DNA from: Girardinichthys multiradiatus
Lineage: Eukaryota > Chordata > Actinopteri > Cyprinodontiformes > Goodeidae
Direction of reading: 5' to 3'
Assembly (NCBI RefSeq): GCF_021462225.1
Contig: NC_061817.1
Coordinates: forward strand, 3,966,751 to 4,030,750
DNA: 64,000 nucleotides
The notes under the pieces: generated by a model
Told to the model about the DNA's origin: nothing
The model's database searches: none
What the model saw: only the letters and a program-made list of their open reading frames with translations
Made by a program: the position numbers and the translations under genes
Shown here: piece after piece, positions 24,091 to 35,514 of the stretch
Layout: each line of letters opens with the position of its first letter
How positions within the stretch are numbered: the first letter of the stretch is position 1

Positions 24091-26487
24091 AGGATACCTT
24101 ACGGTCCAATTTGCCAAAGGGACCGTAGAAGAGATGCTGTATGGAACTTGGCAAGGAATCATTTGGGTGATGGGTCCATACAACCTCATCACCGTCACAG
24201 ACTTGAAAGAACTCAACAAACCATTTGGAGAGCGCCGCTCTCTATCTCAAAGGCTGAGCCAGCTACGGTCAAGGTTAGTAAAAGTAGGATCGACTCAGAG
24301 TGGAACCGGGGCTCAAGAGTGGTACAAAGCAATAGATGTGCCAGAAGTAACTGAACAGAAGCTGAAAGAAAGCGACTTCTCCCCGGCTGGGAAAGAGAGG
24401 TTGCGGAAGATCATCACCTCAGCTAATGTGGCCTGGTTCAAGAACGACTGTGGAGACCTGGGACCGAAGTATGTACACCTCATAGAAGGGGGAGTGCATC
24501 CACCTGTTCGACAGTACCCCCTGAACCCGGGTGCTGTTGAAGAAATGGATAAAATAGTAAAAGAATTGAGCGCTCTACGAATCATCAGAGAAGAGCTAAA
24601 TCCCAGTCCCATTCAAGCAGTAAGAAACCAGTCAGCAGGAGGAGGTTGGAGGCCAGTAATCAACTTCAAGGCCCTCAATCGAAGAACCATAGCAAACCGA
24701 GCCAGCCTAATCAATCCCCAAGGAGCATTGAAGACGCTAAGAGTCAAGAAATATAAATCCTGCATTGACTTAGCAAATGGATTTTTCTCCCTCAGACTCG
24801 CACAGCAATCACAAGGCAAGACAGCATTTACACACAAAGGCAAGAGTTATGTGTGGCAAAGGTTACCTCAGGGGTACAAGAACTCCCCTAATGTGTTCCA
24901 GTCAGTTGTGATGGACGTTTTGGGTGACCTAGGAGCAACAGTGTACATAGATGATGTATTCATCGCAGACAACACCGAAGAGGAGCACCTAGAGAGACTG
25001 CAAACAGTGGTGGAGAGAATCACAGCAGCAGGTTTGAAGCTGAATCTCAAGAAATGCCAGTTTGGACAGTTTCAGGTGAACTACCTAGGGTTCCAAGTGA
25101 CAACAGATTTGGGACTCTCAGAAGGATATCGAGAAAAGCTGGCACAAATCAAGCCACCTGAATCTGAAAATGATCTACAAACGATTTTGGGACTCTGCTA
25201 TTTAATCTTATCAAATATATGCAAAGCCATTATATGCCTGCCTAAAGAAGCGAGAAGGAGAAGAAAAAATGCCAAAGAAAAAGTGGACATGGACTGCGTC
25301 AAACCAGAACGACCTGGATAAGCTCAAAAGAGCAATCCAAGAAGCCGTAAGGTTGGAACCAAGGAGCTTGACTTAAAAGTTGGTGGCTGAGATCAGCTGT
25401 GAAGATGAGGACTCCATGCTGAAAGTAAGCAATGGAAATGGGGGGTTAGTAACGTTGTGGAGGTACACTCTTGTCATCTGTAGAGAAGAAATTCCCCCAA
25501 GAAGAAAAAGAATTAGCAGTGCTTGCTAGATACTGGAGCACCTTAAAAGACCTAGCACAAGGACAGCAGATTAAAGTCAACACTCAGAGCCAAGTCCACA
25601 AGTATCTCAGGAAAGGGACGGTGGAAATCACAAAAGCAACCAATACAAGGTGGGGAAGATGGGAAGACATCCTGCTGGACCCCGACCTTGAGATTGGCCC
25701 AGCACAACCAGCCAACAAGAAAACACCCTTAGAGCCGTCTGTGACAGAAAGGCCGCTAGAGTGGGTCCTATATACTGATGGGTCTAAGAAAGGACTGGAT
25801 CAGGGCCTATTGGGGGTTTATTCTCAAACAGCATGGTCAAGAGAGGTGTCGCCAGAAAGGTAAAACTCCCGGTAGTGCACAGACGGGACAAGTGACAGCA
25901 GTGCTGGAAGGAATGTTGGAGTTGATAAATAGAAGAATCAAGACAGCAAAGATAATCACAGACAGCCACTACTGTGCACAAGCTTTGAACGAAGACTTAT
26001 CCATCTGGGAAGAGAATGGATTTGAAAGCGCCAAAGGAAAGTTAGTGGCCCATCACGATCTGTGGTTGAAGATTGCCGAGTTGAGAATGAGCCTGGAACT
26101 TGAAGTGGAGCACCAGAAGGCTCATACCCAAGAAGGGGCTCACTGGCGTGGAAACGATGAGGTGGATCGCTATGTTCAACAGCAAGCACTGAATGACAGA
26201 CATCGAGTCAGTAGACCCTCCCCTGCAGCAGAACTCAACCAACGACCATTTTCTTCACAAGAACTGGGGCGGAGCTCCAATGAGAAAACAGGGAAGCCAA
26301 CGCCTAAGGTGCCATTCCGTGAGGGACAACAAGTGTGGGTGAGAGCATGAGATCACCCTGGGTCGACAGCAGTGAAACCCAAGTACGACACCACTGACAT
26401 TGTGAAACAAGTATTAGATTGTAACACAGTGTTGTTACAGAATAGAGGGATCCAAGGAGTTGAACAGCTCAAACCAATTCTCAGCTA
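24091..26487 (+). pseudogene. ERV-A pol: protease end, RT, RNase H, integrase end
   Basis: Resumes after Rex3. Protease remainder and linker occupy about 24091-24480. RT is open to 25321, with fingers ending in GVHPPVRQYPLNPGA, motif A as CIDLANGFFSLRLA, motif B as LPQGYKNSPNVF and the catalytic box VYIDDVFIAD. A frameshift follows at about 25200. RNase H (25741-26190, split by a frameshift near 25800) shows LYTDGSKKG, TDSHYCAQAL and HQKAHTQEG with GNDEVD. Directly after it, the text jumps to an integrase C-terminal part (VPFREGQQVWVRA). The integrase HHCC and DDE core are deleted near 26200-26260. The RT resembles spuma or class III-like retroviruses. Confidence 0.75.
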
Positions 26488-26509
26488 AGGATAACCAGAA
26501 ACCGGAGAG

Positions 26510-26988
26510 ATGGCCAGTGAACCAAGCACCATGCCACCCTACATCAGACTGGCCACTGTATATGGGGTGGTTGCCATTCGAAGAACCACTTCAGGGCTTT
26601 CGGCAGGAAGAGCCTTGAAGAAATTAGAACTTGCTAAAAAAGGATTCCTGTCAACAGAAGATGAAATGCTGTGGTGGCGAGAGGTCAAGAACTGTTGCGC
26701 AATCTGCTCGGGACCAAGTCAGCCCAAAGTCCGCTGGAATGGACCAGGACGAGAGAAACCACTACATCATAACACAGGTGGCGATGAGTTAGACAAACTG
26801 CCATACAGGCCCGTCAAGGTAACAAACATCTTCATTTGTGGGGCGTGCCGAATCACCACTCTCCCCAGAGTGGTTTTTGTGACCCAGTGGGATCTGCATG
26901 AAGAAAAACCAAGAGAATGTACCTGCCTGTGGGACGGTTCATTTCTTAAGTACTGTTACTCGTGTGGAGCCCAGAGAAGATCAGGAAA
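26510..26988 (+). pseudogene. ERV-A Cys-rich reading frame, 5' part (split by ERV-B)
   Basis: The open frame starts 22 bp after the pol end and has four paired-cysteine clusters (CCAIC, CGAC, CTC, CYSC) over about 95 residues, which suggests zinc binding. It has no signal peptide or membrane segment. ERV-B interrupts it at codon 159. The reading frame resumes in phase after ERV-B at 33580, once one copy of the target duplication is discounted. I do not recognise the family. In this position (between pol and env) known simple retroviruses have no gene. Confidence 0.55.
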
Positions 26989-27317
26989 TGTTGGATGGGT
27001 GTGAGGACTTGTTATCACTCATGTAAAAACTTTGTGTTGCAAGGCACCTGCACTCCGCTTTGTTTTCTGCTCTGGTATGCCTTCCTCCCTGTGTGTGTGA
27101 GATCATCGTTATCTCCGTGAGAACCAGCCTCCTTTCAGTCTCACACACACACACACACATATACACCCTGTCTGAACTGTCTGTTGAACTGTGTATATAA
27201 ATAAAGAGATAGGGTGTCAAAACTTTGTAGTTGCACTGCAAAGTGGGCTACCCTCGTCACAAGTAAAACTGACTCTGTATCGTTCTTACCTCTGAGTTGA
27301 CTAAATAATACCTAACA
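26989..27317 (+). repeat. ERV-B 5' LTR
   Basis: A 329-bp LTR starting TGTTGGATGGG and ending CCTAACA. It contains a CA microsatellite, then TATATAA at 27194-27200 running straight into AATAAA at 27200-27205. It matches the 3' LTR at 33257-33579. Confidence 0.92.
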
Positions 27318-27322
27318 TTATT

Positions 27323-27340
27323 TGGTCCTTCGTAGCCGGA
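27323..27340 (+). other. ERV-B primer-binding site, tRNA-Tyr-like
   Basis: TGGTCCTTCGTAGCCGGA lies 5 bp after the LTR. It matches the complement of the 3' end of vertebrate tRNA-Tyr except for one extra base after TTCG. ERV-D has the equivalent site. Confidence 0.6.
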
Positions 27341-28113
27341 TTAATTCAATAACCTTATTTCTCTTTGCTTTAACAGTGACTCTGGGATCCGTGGGGGAAG
27401 CCTGACGTCGAGCGAAGCACCGCTGCACAGCCTCCATTAGCTGGAGTGGCTGAAAGTCCCGGTGTGTGTGAATTCACACCTGGCCAGTGGGTTATCGCCT
27501 TCCTCGGCGTGGGGTGACTCTCACAGGATTCAGAGAGTCACCAAGAAGTCAACTCCGAGGTGAGACAATTTTAAAACACAGTTCATAAGAAAAGTACTTA
27601 AAAGTTGTTGGTAGTGTGTCGCCGGTAAGGACACTGCATTGGGAAGGTTTTATTCCACCGTGAAAGGAATAGTGACAAATTAAGATAGGGCCCCGCCAAG
27701 AAGGGAGCCAAATAAAACGACTAAGGGTTATTCCCCTGCGAGGGAATAGAATAAGCGCTATAAAAGTAAAAAGAACGGAGTAAATTGAGCTCATAAAATG
27801 ACACCAAGTTAACTTAGAAAAAATTACAAGGTACCTGAAACTAACTGTGTGACTGTGTTGTGTGTGTATATGGAGGACTAAGCATTTTAATAGAATCATA
27901 GCAGGATTCTGCTAGTCCTGTGTTTTATTTTGCCCAGATTAAAACTACGTACTGGTGACTTTGGAGATTAAGGTCGGATTTCATTCCAGAAAATTAACAC
28001 CGCTGCGAATTAGTCGCACTAGAAGGCCGTGTTAATGTCCTCTCCTTAAAGTCTCATGCCAGTGACCTTTTATCTGGGACATTCATACTACAATTAAACT
28101 AACAAAAAACATA

Positions 28114-28920
28114 ATGGGGAAGAAACAAAGTAAACTAATTGACTTAGAAGGGGATGTAAAGTTTACGGAGAACTATGTAAAAGGAGCAGGTATGATCTGT
28201 CATAGATGGAATAAAAAAAAAAAAACATGGTTTCTTGGGTAAACTAAATATTAACGATATCTTAAAATTACAAGGGGATTTAAAATTAGAAATAATGAAA
28301 ACCAAAAAGAGACAAAAGAAAGAACAAAGGAAGGTTGAATACAAACTCTCAGAAAAATGGTTGGAACAGAGCAAGCTGAGAGACATACAGAGGCAGGATA
28401 AGAGGGAGAAGCGAAAAGAAAAGTTAACAGCCGCAGTTTTGGTGCGGCCAGAGGAGGAGACTACAGCTGCCTTCAGACAGCAGAGGCGGCAGCCTCCAGG
28501 AGAGTAGCCGCTTGCTACACAGGCAGTGGTACAGCGTGAGGAGGAGGAAGAAGGCGCAGCCGCTACACCTCCTCAAACCCCCGAGGAAAAGCCAGATAAA
28601 TCAAGCAACCCTTTTAAAACAGAAATATGTACACAATGGCATAAAAAATATGGATTTTCAGGTAACTTACTTATCACTGAAATCCTAAAACTACACGGGG
28701 ATCTTAAACTGGAGATTATGCATTCAAAAGATTCAAGAGACAATAAAAAACCTTGCCAGATTATAATTTCAAAGGGGACCTCTCAGTCCCTGCGTGCACA
28801 CAGTTGATAAACAGATTAAAACAAAAAGATGAATTAAAAAAACAACAAGAGCAGCCTTTAACTGCCTTAATACTGAGGCCTTAAGAAAAGCACAGGAAAA
28901 AACTTTCAGCTTAACTGAAA
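28114..28920 (+). pseudogene. ERV-B gag fragment
   Basis: Begins MGKKQSK, a likely N-myristoylated matrix start, and matches the ERV-C gag start. A long A run near 28211 shifts the frame, and the rest continues at 28235-28507. A segment with similar wording then appears again (IEIL-KLHGDLKLEIM at about 28676), suggesting internal duplication of the matrix region. A stop ends the frame at 28507, and later parts are scrambled. Capsid, nucleocapsid and protease are missing. Confidence 0.7.
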
Positions 28921-29039
28921 ACAAATAAAGGGGGGCGGACCGCCACCCATCCCAGTTTAGAATACCAAGGTAGCCCCAAATTATAAAGACTAAGAGGTGG
29001 TTTTAGAGGACGTGGTAAAGGAAGTTAAAAGAGGAGGTG

Positions 29040-30600
29040 ACAATGTGGACAACATGGAAACTGTCCAACCCAGTGAACAATGACTAGAGAAGGGAGAACA
29101 GAATGTTGTTAAAGAAGTAATATGAGAGTAAAAGATTTTGTAGGCAAGCATTAGTGAGAAACAGGTGCTTTAAAAATCATTCTATGGTGTTATACTACCA
29201 ACAATACCATGATAAAATGCAAAAGATTCATTTTATAGGGAAATAATTCCATATTTTGGCTCAGATTGTGTGCATTCTTGATTTTTCCTCTTTGAGAGAA
29301 GTTAAATTTCAGCTCTGTGAAACTACCTTGACAAAGAGATGCAGCTGCCTGAAAATAAAAAGATAAAACTTCTGCACAAAAGGCAGAAGCCTGTCTCGGC
29401 TGAAAGGTCTGATAAAGATTGTAACTCTACCCTGCATGTGTCAAACTCAAGGTCCACGGGCCAAAACTGGATCCCAGAAGTTTAGTGATTGTCTAGAAGT
29501 AGAGCCTTTTAATATGGTGATTGTGTGCTTGAATGTTATTTTGTCAATCAATAAGCAGTTTTGTCTACATTCTGCCACAATCTGCCTTTTGAAAATGTTT
29601 TGAATATTGCTCTTTATGTATAAAAAAAAAAAAAAGAAAAATTGGCTAAAGTCTGCAGACACAAAATGAACCTGGATTGAAGCTCTAACTATGTTTATTT
29701 AATCTGAGATCCTCTCCAAATGCAACAGTATATGTCAGTCTACATGAGATACTAACAACTTCACCTACTGGTATAATATAAAGATCTGAATGAATATGTG
29801 AAACAAACAATGATGAAAGTTTTTCAACAGGTGATGCTCATCCAGAAGGAAGACAGTGTTCCTAGGAAATGCAGCTCATTTATTAACAATCAATTTTTCT
29901 CCTATAGGTGGAAGTTTTGCTGACTAATCATAGGCTGGATCTATGAAACATTATGTGCACAGACCAAATGACCAAGGTTCTGACTGACTTATGAACCTCA
30001 CTGACCTGACAATGATAACATGACACCCAACAGACAATACCTTTAAGGTGGACCCCACTAAGACCACCTTATTGATTCTTGGTGAATAAAAAAAAGAATT
30101 GAAGCGTTCAAAACAGACCTAGTGGAAACAAAAGGGGTTATGAGGAAACAATGTACATTTTAAGAATAATAGAAGTCAAATTATGTTCAAATTTTTGCAA
30201 ATAAAATTACTCTGACAGAGAAATAAGTAAGTAGTGTGTGAATGTGTGTGAATGGGAATGACTGATTTCATTGTAATGCATCTTTGAGGGACCTTAAAAA
30301 CACCAATAAAGGTCTGATGTTCTGATGATCATTGCCAAACTTATATCTTGATAGGGTTTCCAAAATCTTTTCCGAAAAATCATATAAAGATGGCAAAGGT
30401 TCTACCTGTATTGATAAATACTGATAACCATAAGAAAGTTCATAGATCCGTCTTAGATTTTTCATAATTCTTTTACAAACAGGGTATTTAAACTTTCATG
30501 TGGCCAAATGTCTGTGTTTGACTTTCTGTTTTTGTGAAATAAATGTCTGTTTCACGTTATGTAAAAATTAGAGTCCTCAACAGTACCATAATAATATTAG
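29040..30600. other. Unrelated sequence between ERV-B gag and pol
   Basis: About 1.5 kb without retroviral coding. It contains a piece resembling a common vertebrate interspersed repeat (GTGTCAAACTCAAGG near 29437-29451) and a GTGTGAATG-rich piece near 30233-30260 typical of fish SINE/MITE tails. It probably came from one or more later insertions that I could not delimit. Confidence 0.4.
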
Positions 30601-30631
30601 GTCAGTTCTCTATGGTAAAACGAAAAGATTT

Positions 30632-32532
30632 TAACAGACGCAGGAACAGCACTGACACTGTCGAAAGTAGATCCTAATACAGGAATCTGGAAGCTCACTC
30701 TAGGGTGGACAGTCAAAGTCCATCCAAGGACACATTTAGATGAGGCAGAGGGACAAATACAGGGCTTAGCTGAGAGCAAAGAGAGCAACATGCACCCTGC
30801 CCTAGCTGCTGTCCCACCTGAACTGTGGTCCCAATCATCAACTGATGTAGGGCTTATAAAGGGGTTCCCACCATACGAGGTTAAAACTAATATCTGAAAA
30901 AAGGCCATTAGTCCGCCAATACCCCTTAAAGCCAGAAGCTGAAGAAGGTATTAAGTCAGTAATACAAGATATGTTGAAGTCAGGAATATTAAGAGAAGCA
31001 CCTGACGCTACATGCAAGGCATATCACACTGACATCGCTATTATTATCACAGCCAAGCATAACTCTAAAATGATGTGCCCTTTAAATCCAAGTACTCTAA
31101 TACCTACTGCAGAAGATGGAAAAACACATTTCTGTAAAACAAAGGTAGAAGAAGATACAAAACCTAGACAAGATATTTCCCAAACACCATTATCAAACTC
31201 ACAAACAGTGTTTGCAGATGGCTCAGCATCTAAAGATGAATATGGAAAGAATAGAGTTGGTTATGCAGTAACAACCATCGATAGGCTAATAGAAGCTAAA
31301 TCTCTACCCAATACATGCTCAGCCCAAACAGCAGAATTATATGCTGTAGTAAGAGCATGTGAATTACATGAGGGACAAATACTTACTATATACACAGACA
31401 GCCAATACGTTTTTGGATCAGTACATCACCATGCTAAGATTTGGCAAAATAGAGGTTTTAAAACATCATCAGGGACAGAACTAACTCATTTCAACCTATT
31501 AAAGAGAAAATGTCAAATCTGCTATTTATAGACACAGACGTGCTGAAAGACGCCCAACAGTCAGCACCCAAGACAGAAATAAAGGCCTGGCTAAAGAGAG
31601 GAGCACAGAAAAAAGATGACATCTATCAGATAGAAGATAAACCAATCCTCCCAAAACATTTATACAACACAGCGGCTACAGTGACACATTGTGAAGACCC
31701 ATGTGTCAAGGGGGGACTTATGTCACATCTGGTAAAGCATTAATTCTACACTATAAATTTTTCTGACTATGCAAAGAATTTTTGCAGATCATGCATAATT
31801 TGTTGCAAACATGGGGGCAGAAATATTGCCTAGTTGTAATAGATGAACCTAGTGACACATTTCTTCCCCACATATGGTATCCCACAGATTATAAGGTCAG
31901 ATAATGGAACTAATTTTGTAAATAAACTAATAGAATTAAGTTCTAAAGCATTAGGTTTCAGTTAAAGATTAAGGAAAACAATGGATGAAACAGGGAGGCC
32001 ATGGCCCGAATGCCTATCCCTGGTTAAATTATGGATGAGAATAACTCCAAATCAAACTGGTCTTACTCCATTTGCCACCTACTGTACATCATTGTATAAC
32101 TCCACCCACTATATTCTGAGCCTGAGATCACGTGACACCAAGTCGCTGATGTAAATTTGTATTCTCAAAGAAATAGTACATGGCAGACCGTTTTCTCTGC
32201 CCTCTGACATGAATGAAATAGAGAAAGCACAACAGGAAACTTCATTAGCTGAGTGGATGAATAAAATGTTGCAGACAAAAGAAACACAAATGTCCAGTGG
32301 TCTGCCGATAATCTCTGCTCCTATCCCACAGAACGACCTGAGGCCTGGAGACCTGGTCCTGATTAAGACACTCCACAGGAAGGATTGGAACACCCCCTGC
32401 TGGAAAGGGCCGTTTCAAGTACTCCTGACAACGCCCACAGCTTTGAAAATAGCAGAGAGGCCTTCCTGGATCCATAAAAGCCACTGTAAGCCAGTTTTGC
32501 CGTTACAGGAGCCAGATCAACCGACGGGGTAG
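30632..32532 (+). pseudogene. ERV-B pol remnant
   Basis: Starts with the protease-RT linker end (matches ERV-C near 40077), then the RT start. RT is deleted between two ACATGCAA copies, so the frame jumps from LREAPDATC directly into the connection/RNase H region (30971-31531: ADGSASKDEYGK, TAELYAV, IYTDSQY). Integrase pieces follow: the N-terminal part at 31510-31743, a shortened core around 31800-31970 with a deletion, about 95 bp of foreign DNA at 32078-32170, and the C-terminal part at 32209-32532. Inactive. Confidence 0.75.
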
Positions 32533-32627
32533 CAGAAGGAAGTCCGGGTTCAAAGGAGTTGGAGGACCCATAGGGCCCAGCGTCTCAAACCGGTGAAGAA
32601 AACAGCTGATCTGCGCCCAATTATAAA

Positions 32628-32846
32628 ATGGCTCTCTGTAACATGTGGACAGGACTGATAAGCCTGAGCTTAATTCTGGTAGCAGGACTCTTTCTCTGTC
32701 TAAAGCAGGATCCACAGGAGGTGATACCGTACCAGAAGAGATGGACATCTGATGGAATGCATCTCAGACCACTGACGGAAGAACATGACGCACATCCATT
32801 CCTACAGAATTTCTGGTATCGTTCACGGTGGCATATGCAACACTGA
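32628..32846 (+). pseudogene. ERV-B env start remnant
   Basis: Matches the first 60 or so residues of ERV-C Env: a hydrophobic signal segment (ISLSLILVAGLFLCL) and a short stretch after it, ending in a stop. Nearly all of the surface and transmembrane subunits are deleted. Sequence matching the ERV-C env end reappears at about 32965. Confidence 0.7.
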
Positions 32847-33245
32847 ACTAGGTAGAAATGCACGAAAATGAAGGGGACGATTATGATGACATGTTGTAAA
32901 TAAATCACATCAAAAGCCTGAGTGTACTCATACATTGTATTTCATAAAATGACCTTACAGCAGAAAATCGAAAGAAGTTGTTGCTTAAGTGAAATGAGAA
33001 AAAGTACAATGATGACATAAACAGGGCAGATTTTTTAATTCTTTTATTTTTATGTTTTCAAGTATTATTCTTTTATTTTTATGATTTCAAGTAATAATCA
33101 ACATTTAACTTTTAATGGTCGCCGAGGGCGGCGGGGCCGTATGAGTATTTCCCACAAAATATAATCTGTTTACCATCCGTGGGTTTTCGCTCATACAGAG
33201 TATTTTTCTTATTTGTTTTTATATTAAATGTTTTTATGTGTGATA

Positions 33246-33256
33246 AAAGGAGGGAC
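33246..33256 (+). other. ERV-B polypurine tract
   Basis: AAAAGGAGGGA with one more base lies directly before the 3' LTR, the plus-strand priming site of retroviruses. ERV-C has a matching tract before its 3' LTR. Confidence 0.8.
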
Positions 33257-33579
33257 TGTTGGATGGGTGCGAGGACTTGTTATCACTCATGTAAAAACTT
33301 TGTGTTGCAAGGCACCTGCACTCCGCTTTATTTTCTGCTCTGGTATGCCTTCCTCCCTGTGTGTGTGAGATCATCGTTATCTCCGTGAGAACCAGCCTCC
33401 TTTCAGTCTCACACACACACATATACACCCTGTCTGAACTGTCTGTTGAACTGTGTATATAAATAAAGAGATAGGGTGTCAAAACCTTGTAGTTGCACTG
33501 CAAAGTGGGCTACCCTTGTCACAAGTAAAACCGACTCTGTATCGTTCTCACCTCTGAGTTGACTAAATAATACCTAACA
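33257..33579 (+). repeat. ERV-B 3' LTR
   Basis: A 323-bp copy of the 5' LTR with the same TGTTGG...CCTAACA ends, a shorter CA repeat and the same TATATAAATAAA composite. It is followed by GGAAG, the second copy of the target duplication. Confidence 0.92.
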
Positions 33580-33942
33580 GGAAGGCTGATGCAGGTGGTT
33601 CAGGCAAAAGGGTGGCAAATAAAGCGATTTTATGACCCACTCAGATCCTTTAAACCGCATCCTGCTGAAAGAAGGCCTGCATCGTATAGACAAGCCAACC
33701 AGTACCAAGACAGTGTGGTATTAATAGCTCAACCATCAGCTCCTCCAATTTATGAAGGATTATGTGTGCGGAGAACCGAAGGATGGGGTCACCTGAATGA
33801 TGGCCTGGATGGGGGACGCACAGATCTGCTGACAGCATCAATCAGGGAGTCCTGGCCATATGATCTAGCCTCGGGCCAGGTAAGCCGCCCACCTTTAACC
33901 ACCACACAGTATCCCCTGGTGTTCCGAGTGTATAGAGAGTAG
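33580..33942 (+). pseudogene. ERV-A Cys-rich frame, 3' part with PSAP/PPIY motifs
   Basis: Continues the frame of 26510-26988 after ERV-B. It contains PSAPPIYEG, in which a PSAP motif (TSG101-binding type) overlaps a PPXY motif (Nedd4-type ligase binding). These are late-budding motifs in Gag and in matrix-like proteins of other viruses. A stop falls at 33940, but the same frame then stays open to about 34228. Together with the Cys pairs upstream, this frame has zinc-binding and budding-type motifs. The function is unproven. Confidence 0.5.
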
Positions 33943-35512
33943 GGTCCAGAAGGTGTCGGCACTGCACTGGAACAACTTCCTGAAAATGAAGAACAACAGG
34001 CGCAGCCAAGTGGATGGTTTGGGCCCTGGGAATTAACAACCTGGGGACAGTTAATATTAGAAGTTGTTGCAAATCCAGACTTCCCTTTGGAGGACTTGCC
34101 CGACACTCCCAAGGAAAGGGGTGCTCGGAATACAAGACTATACTACTTCACCACCAGTTTAGATGCCTGGGGCGGCCAGGGAGCCAGGCCCAAACAGAAA
34201 GGTGGGAGAGTTCATAGTAACCTCTGAAAACTGGCATCGCGATAGGTGCTACAGATTCCAGGTACTGTGGCTCATTGGACAGACACGCCCACTGACCCTA
34301 GCTCCACCCAGAGGGTACAACTGGCAGTGCAAATGGTTGTAGTCCCATTTAGAGGTGTATACTCCATAGGAGCAACAATAACAGTCATCCCAGAACATCA
34401 AAAAGAAGACTCTGGAAACGTAGAAGATGCAGCAGCATACAGGAATAAACGCTCACATTCCTGGCCTTGGCACTCTTTGCCACAGAAGTGGAAATGGATG
34501 AGGAAGGGCAAAAATTGACGGACTGACAAGGAAAAGGGACAAAAGCTGTCAAGCGTCAAAGGAAAAGAAAAACACAAAAAGCAGAATGTTATTCCCCACC
34601 GGGTTCCTATACAGACGAAAGAGTTAAAATTGGGCCTAACACCTGGAATGGCCTGATGCATGGAATCCCCTATTTGAAATTGCCATCAGGATTAGTTCTA
34701 CTGGACACACCGAGAGCGGATTTTGCCCCTTTCTATCCTAACTCAGAGAGTTATTTTGTCTCTAATATAGAGTATTATAGAGCAGCAGATCTGCAAAAGC
34801 CTGACCATGCGGGGAAATGTCTAGCCTTGCCATGGAATGTAAGTAACTTTTTCCTCTCATATCGCAAAATGTCCTGACATGGCAACGAAGGGCTTCACCC
34901 GCTGGAAACTCAGGTTAGAATCTCACCAGAAGGGCCTGAAAGCCTGCCATGGATATTCAATACAATCCACCTTGAAGTGAAAGGAGCAGTTCTGGGAATC
35001 AGATGGGCACCACATTATCAATAACCATTACATGGCATGTATTATGACGTTTCAATGGCCGGAGCTGTAATTTGGGCCATATCACCTTCTATGTCAAGAG
35101 AAGTCAAGAGAAAAGAGCGCCAACCTGGTAGATATGTCTTCAACAACACCCAATTACCCATTTCGGTGGAAGAAAGCACGGTCTATCCTAACCCTCCACA
35201 TCCACACTGTACCATTCCGGCTCGGCCAAGCCATCGGGTCGAACTCAAGATTCACAGCCACCCGCTGTACACGTCAATCTGTATCTTGTCAGAAGTAGGG
35301 TTGGCTTACAAGACCTACAGACAAAGGTGGGCCTTGCAGGACCACAGGTGCAACCCGACTACTGGATAGTATACCAGTGGACGTGGTTGTGGAAGGGGTT
35401 GGAACCTGGATTGCCTTACCCATCACCTATTTATCAAACCCTGCTCAAAGGACGAGTAGACAGAACTGAAGAAGCAGATCAACTGGAATTAGCAGGCTAT
35501 TCCCGAGGATAA
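33943..35512 (+). pseudogene. ERV-A unidentified reading frames before env
   Basis: Pieces open in several frames at 33943-34228, 34246-34518, about 34590-34877, 35037-35369 and 35327-35512 are separated by stops and shifts. They look like real protein (Trp, Pro and Tyr rich, for example GIPYLKLPSGLVLLD and VYQWTWLWKG). They have few cysteines, no clear membrane segment and no RT, RNase H or integrase motif. I do not recognise them. They could be one large protein decayed by frameshifts or two accessory genes. Confidence 0.4.
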
Positions 35513-35514
35513 CC

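Larger units (their letters stand above)
26989..33579 (+). mobile_element. ERV-B: deleted endogenous retrovirus inside ERV-A
   Basis: A provirus with LTRs at 26989-27317 and 33257-33579, a primer-binding site, a polypurine tract and remains of gag, pol and env. Flanks are GGAAA (26984-26988) and GGAAG (33580-33584), a 5-bp target duplication with one change. Large internal deletions removed most of RT, part of integrase and nearly all of env, and about 1.5 kb of unrelated sequence sits between gag and pol. It is a close relative of ERV-C. The LTRs differ mainly in the CA repeat length and a few bases, so insertion is fairly recent. Confidence 0.9.
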
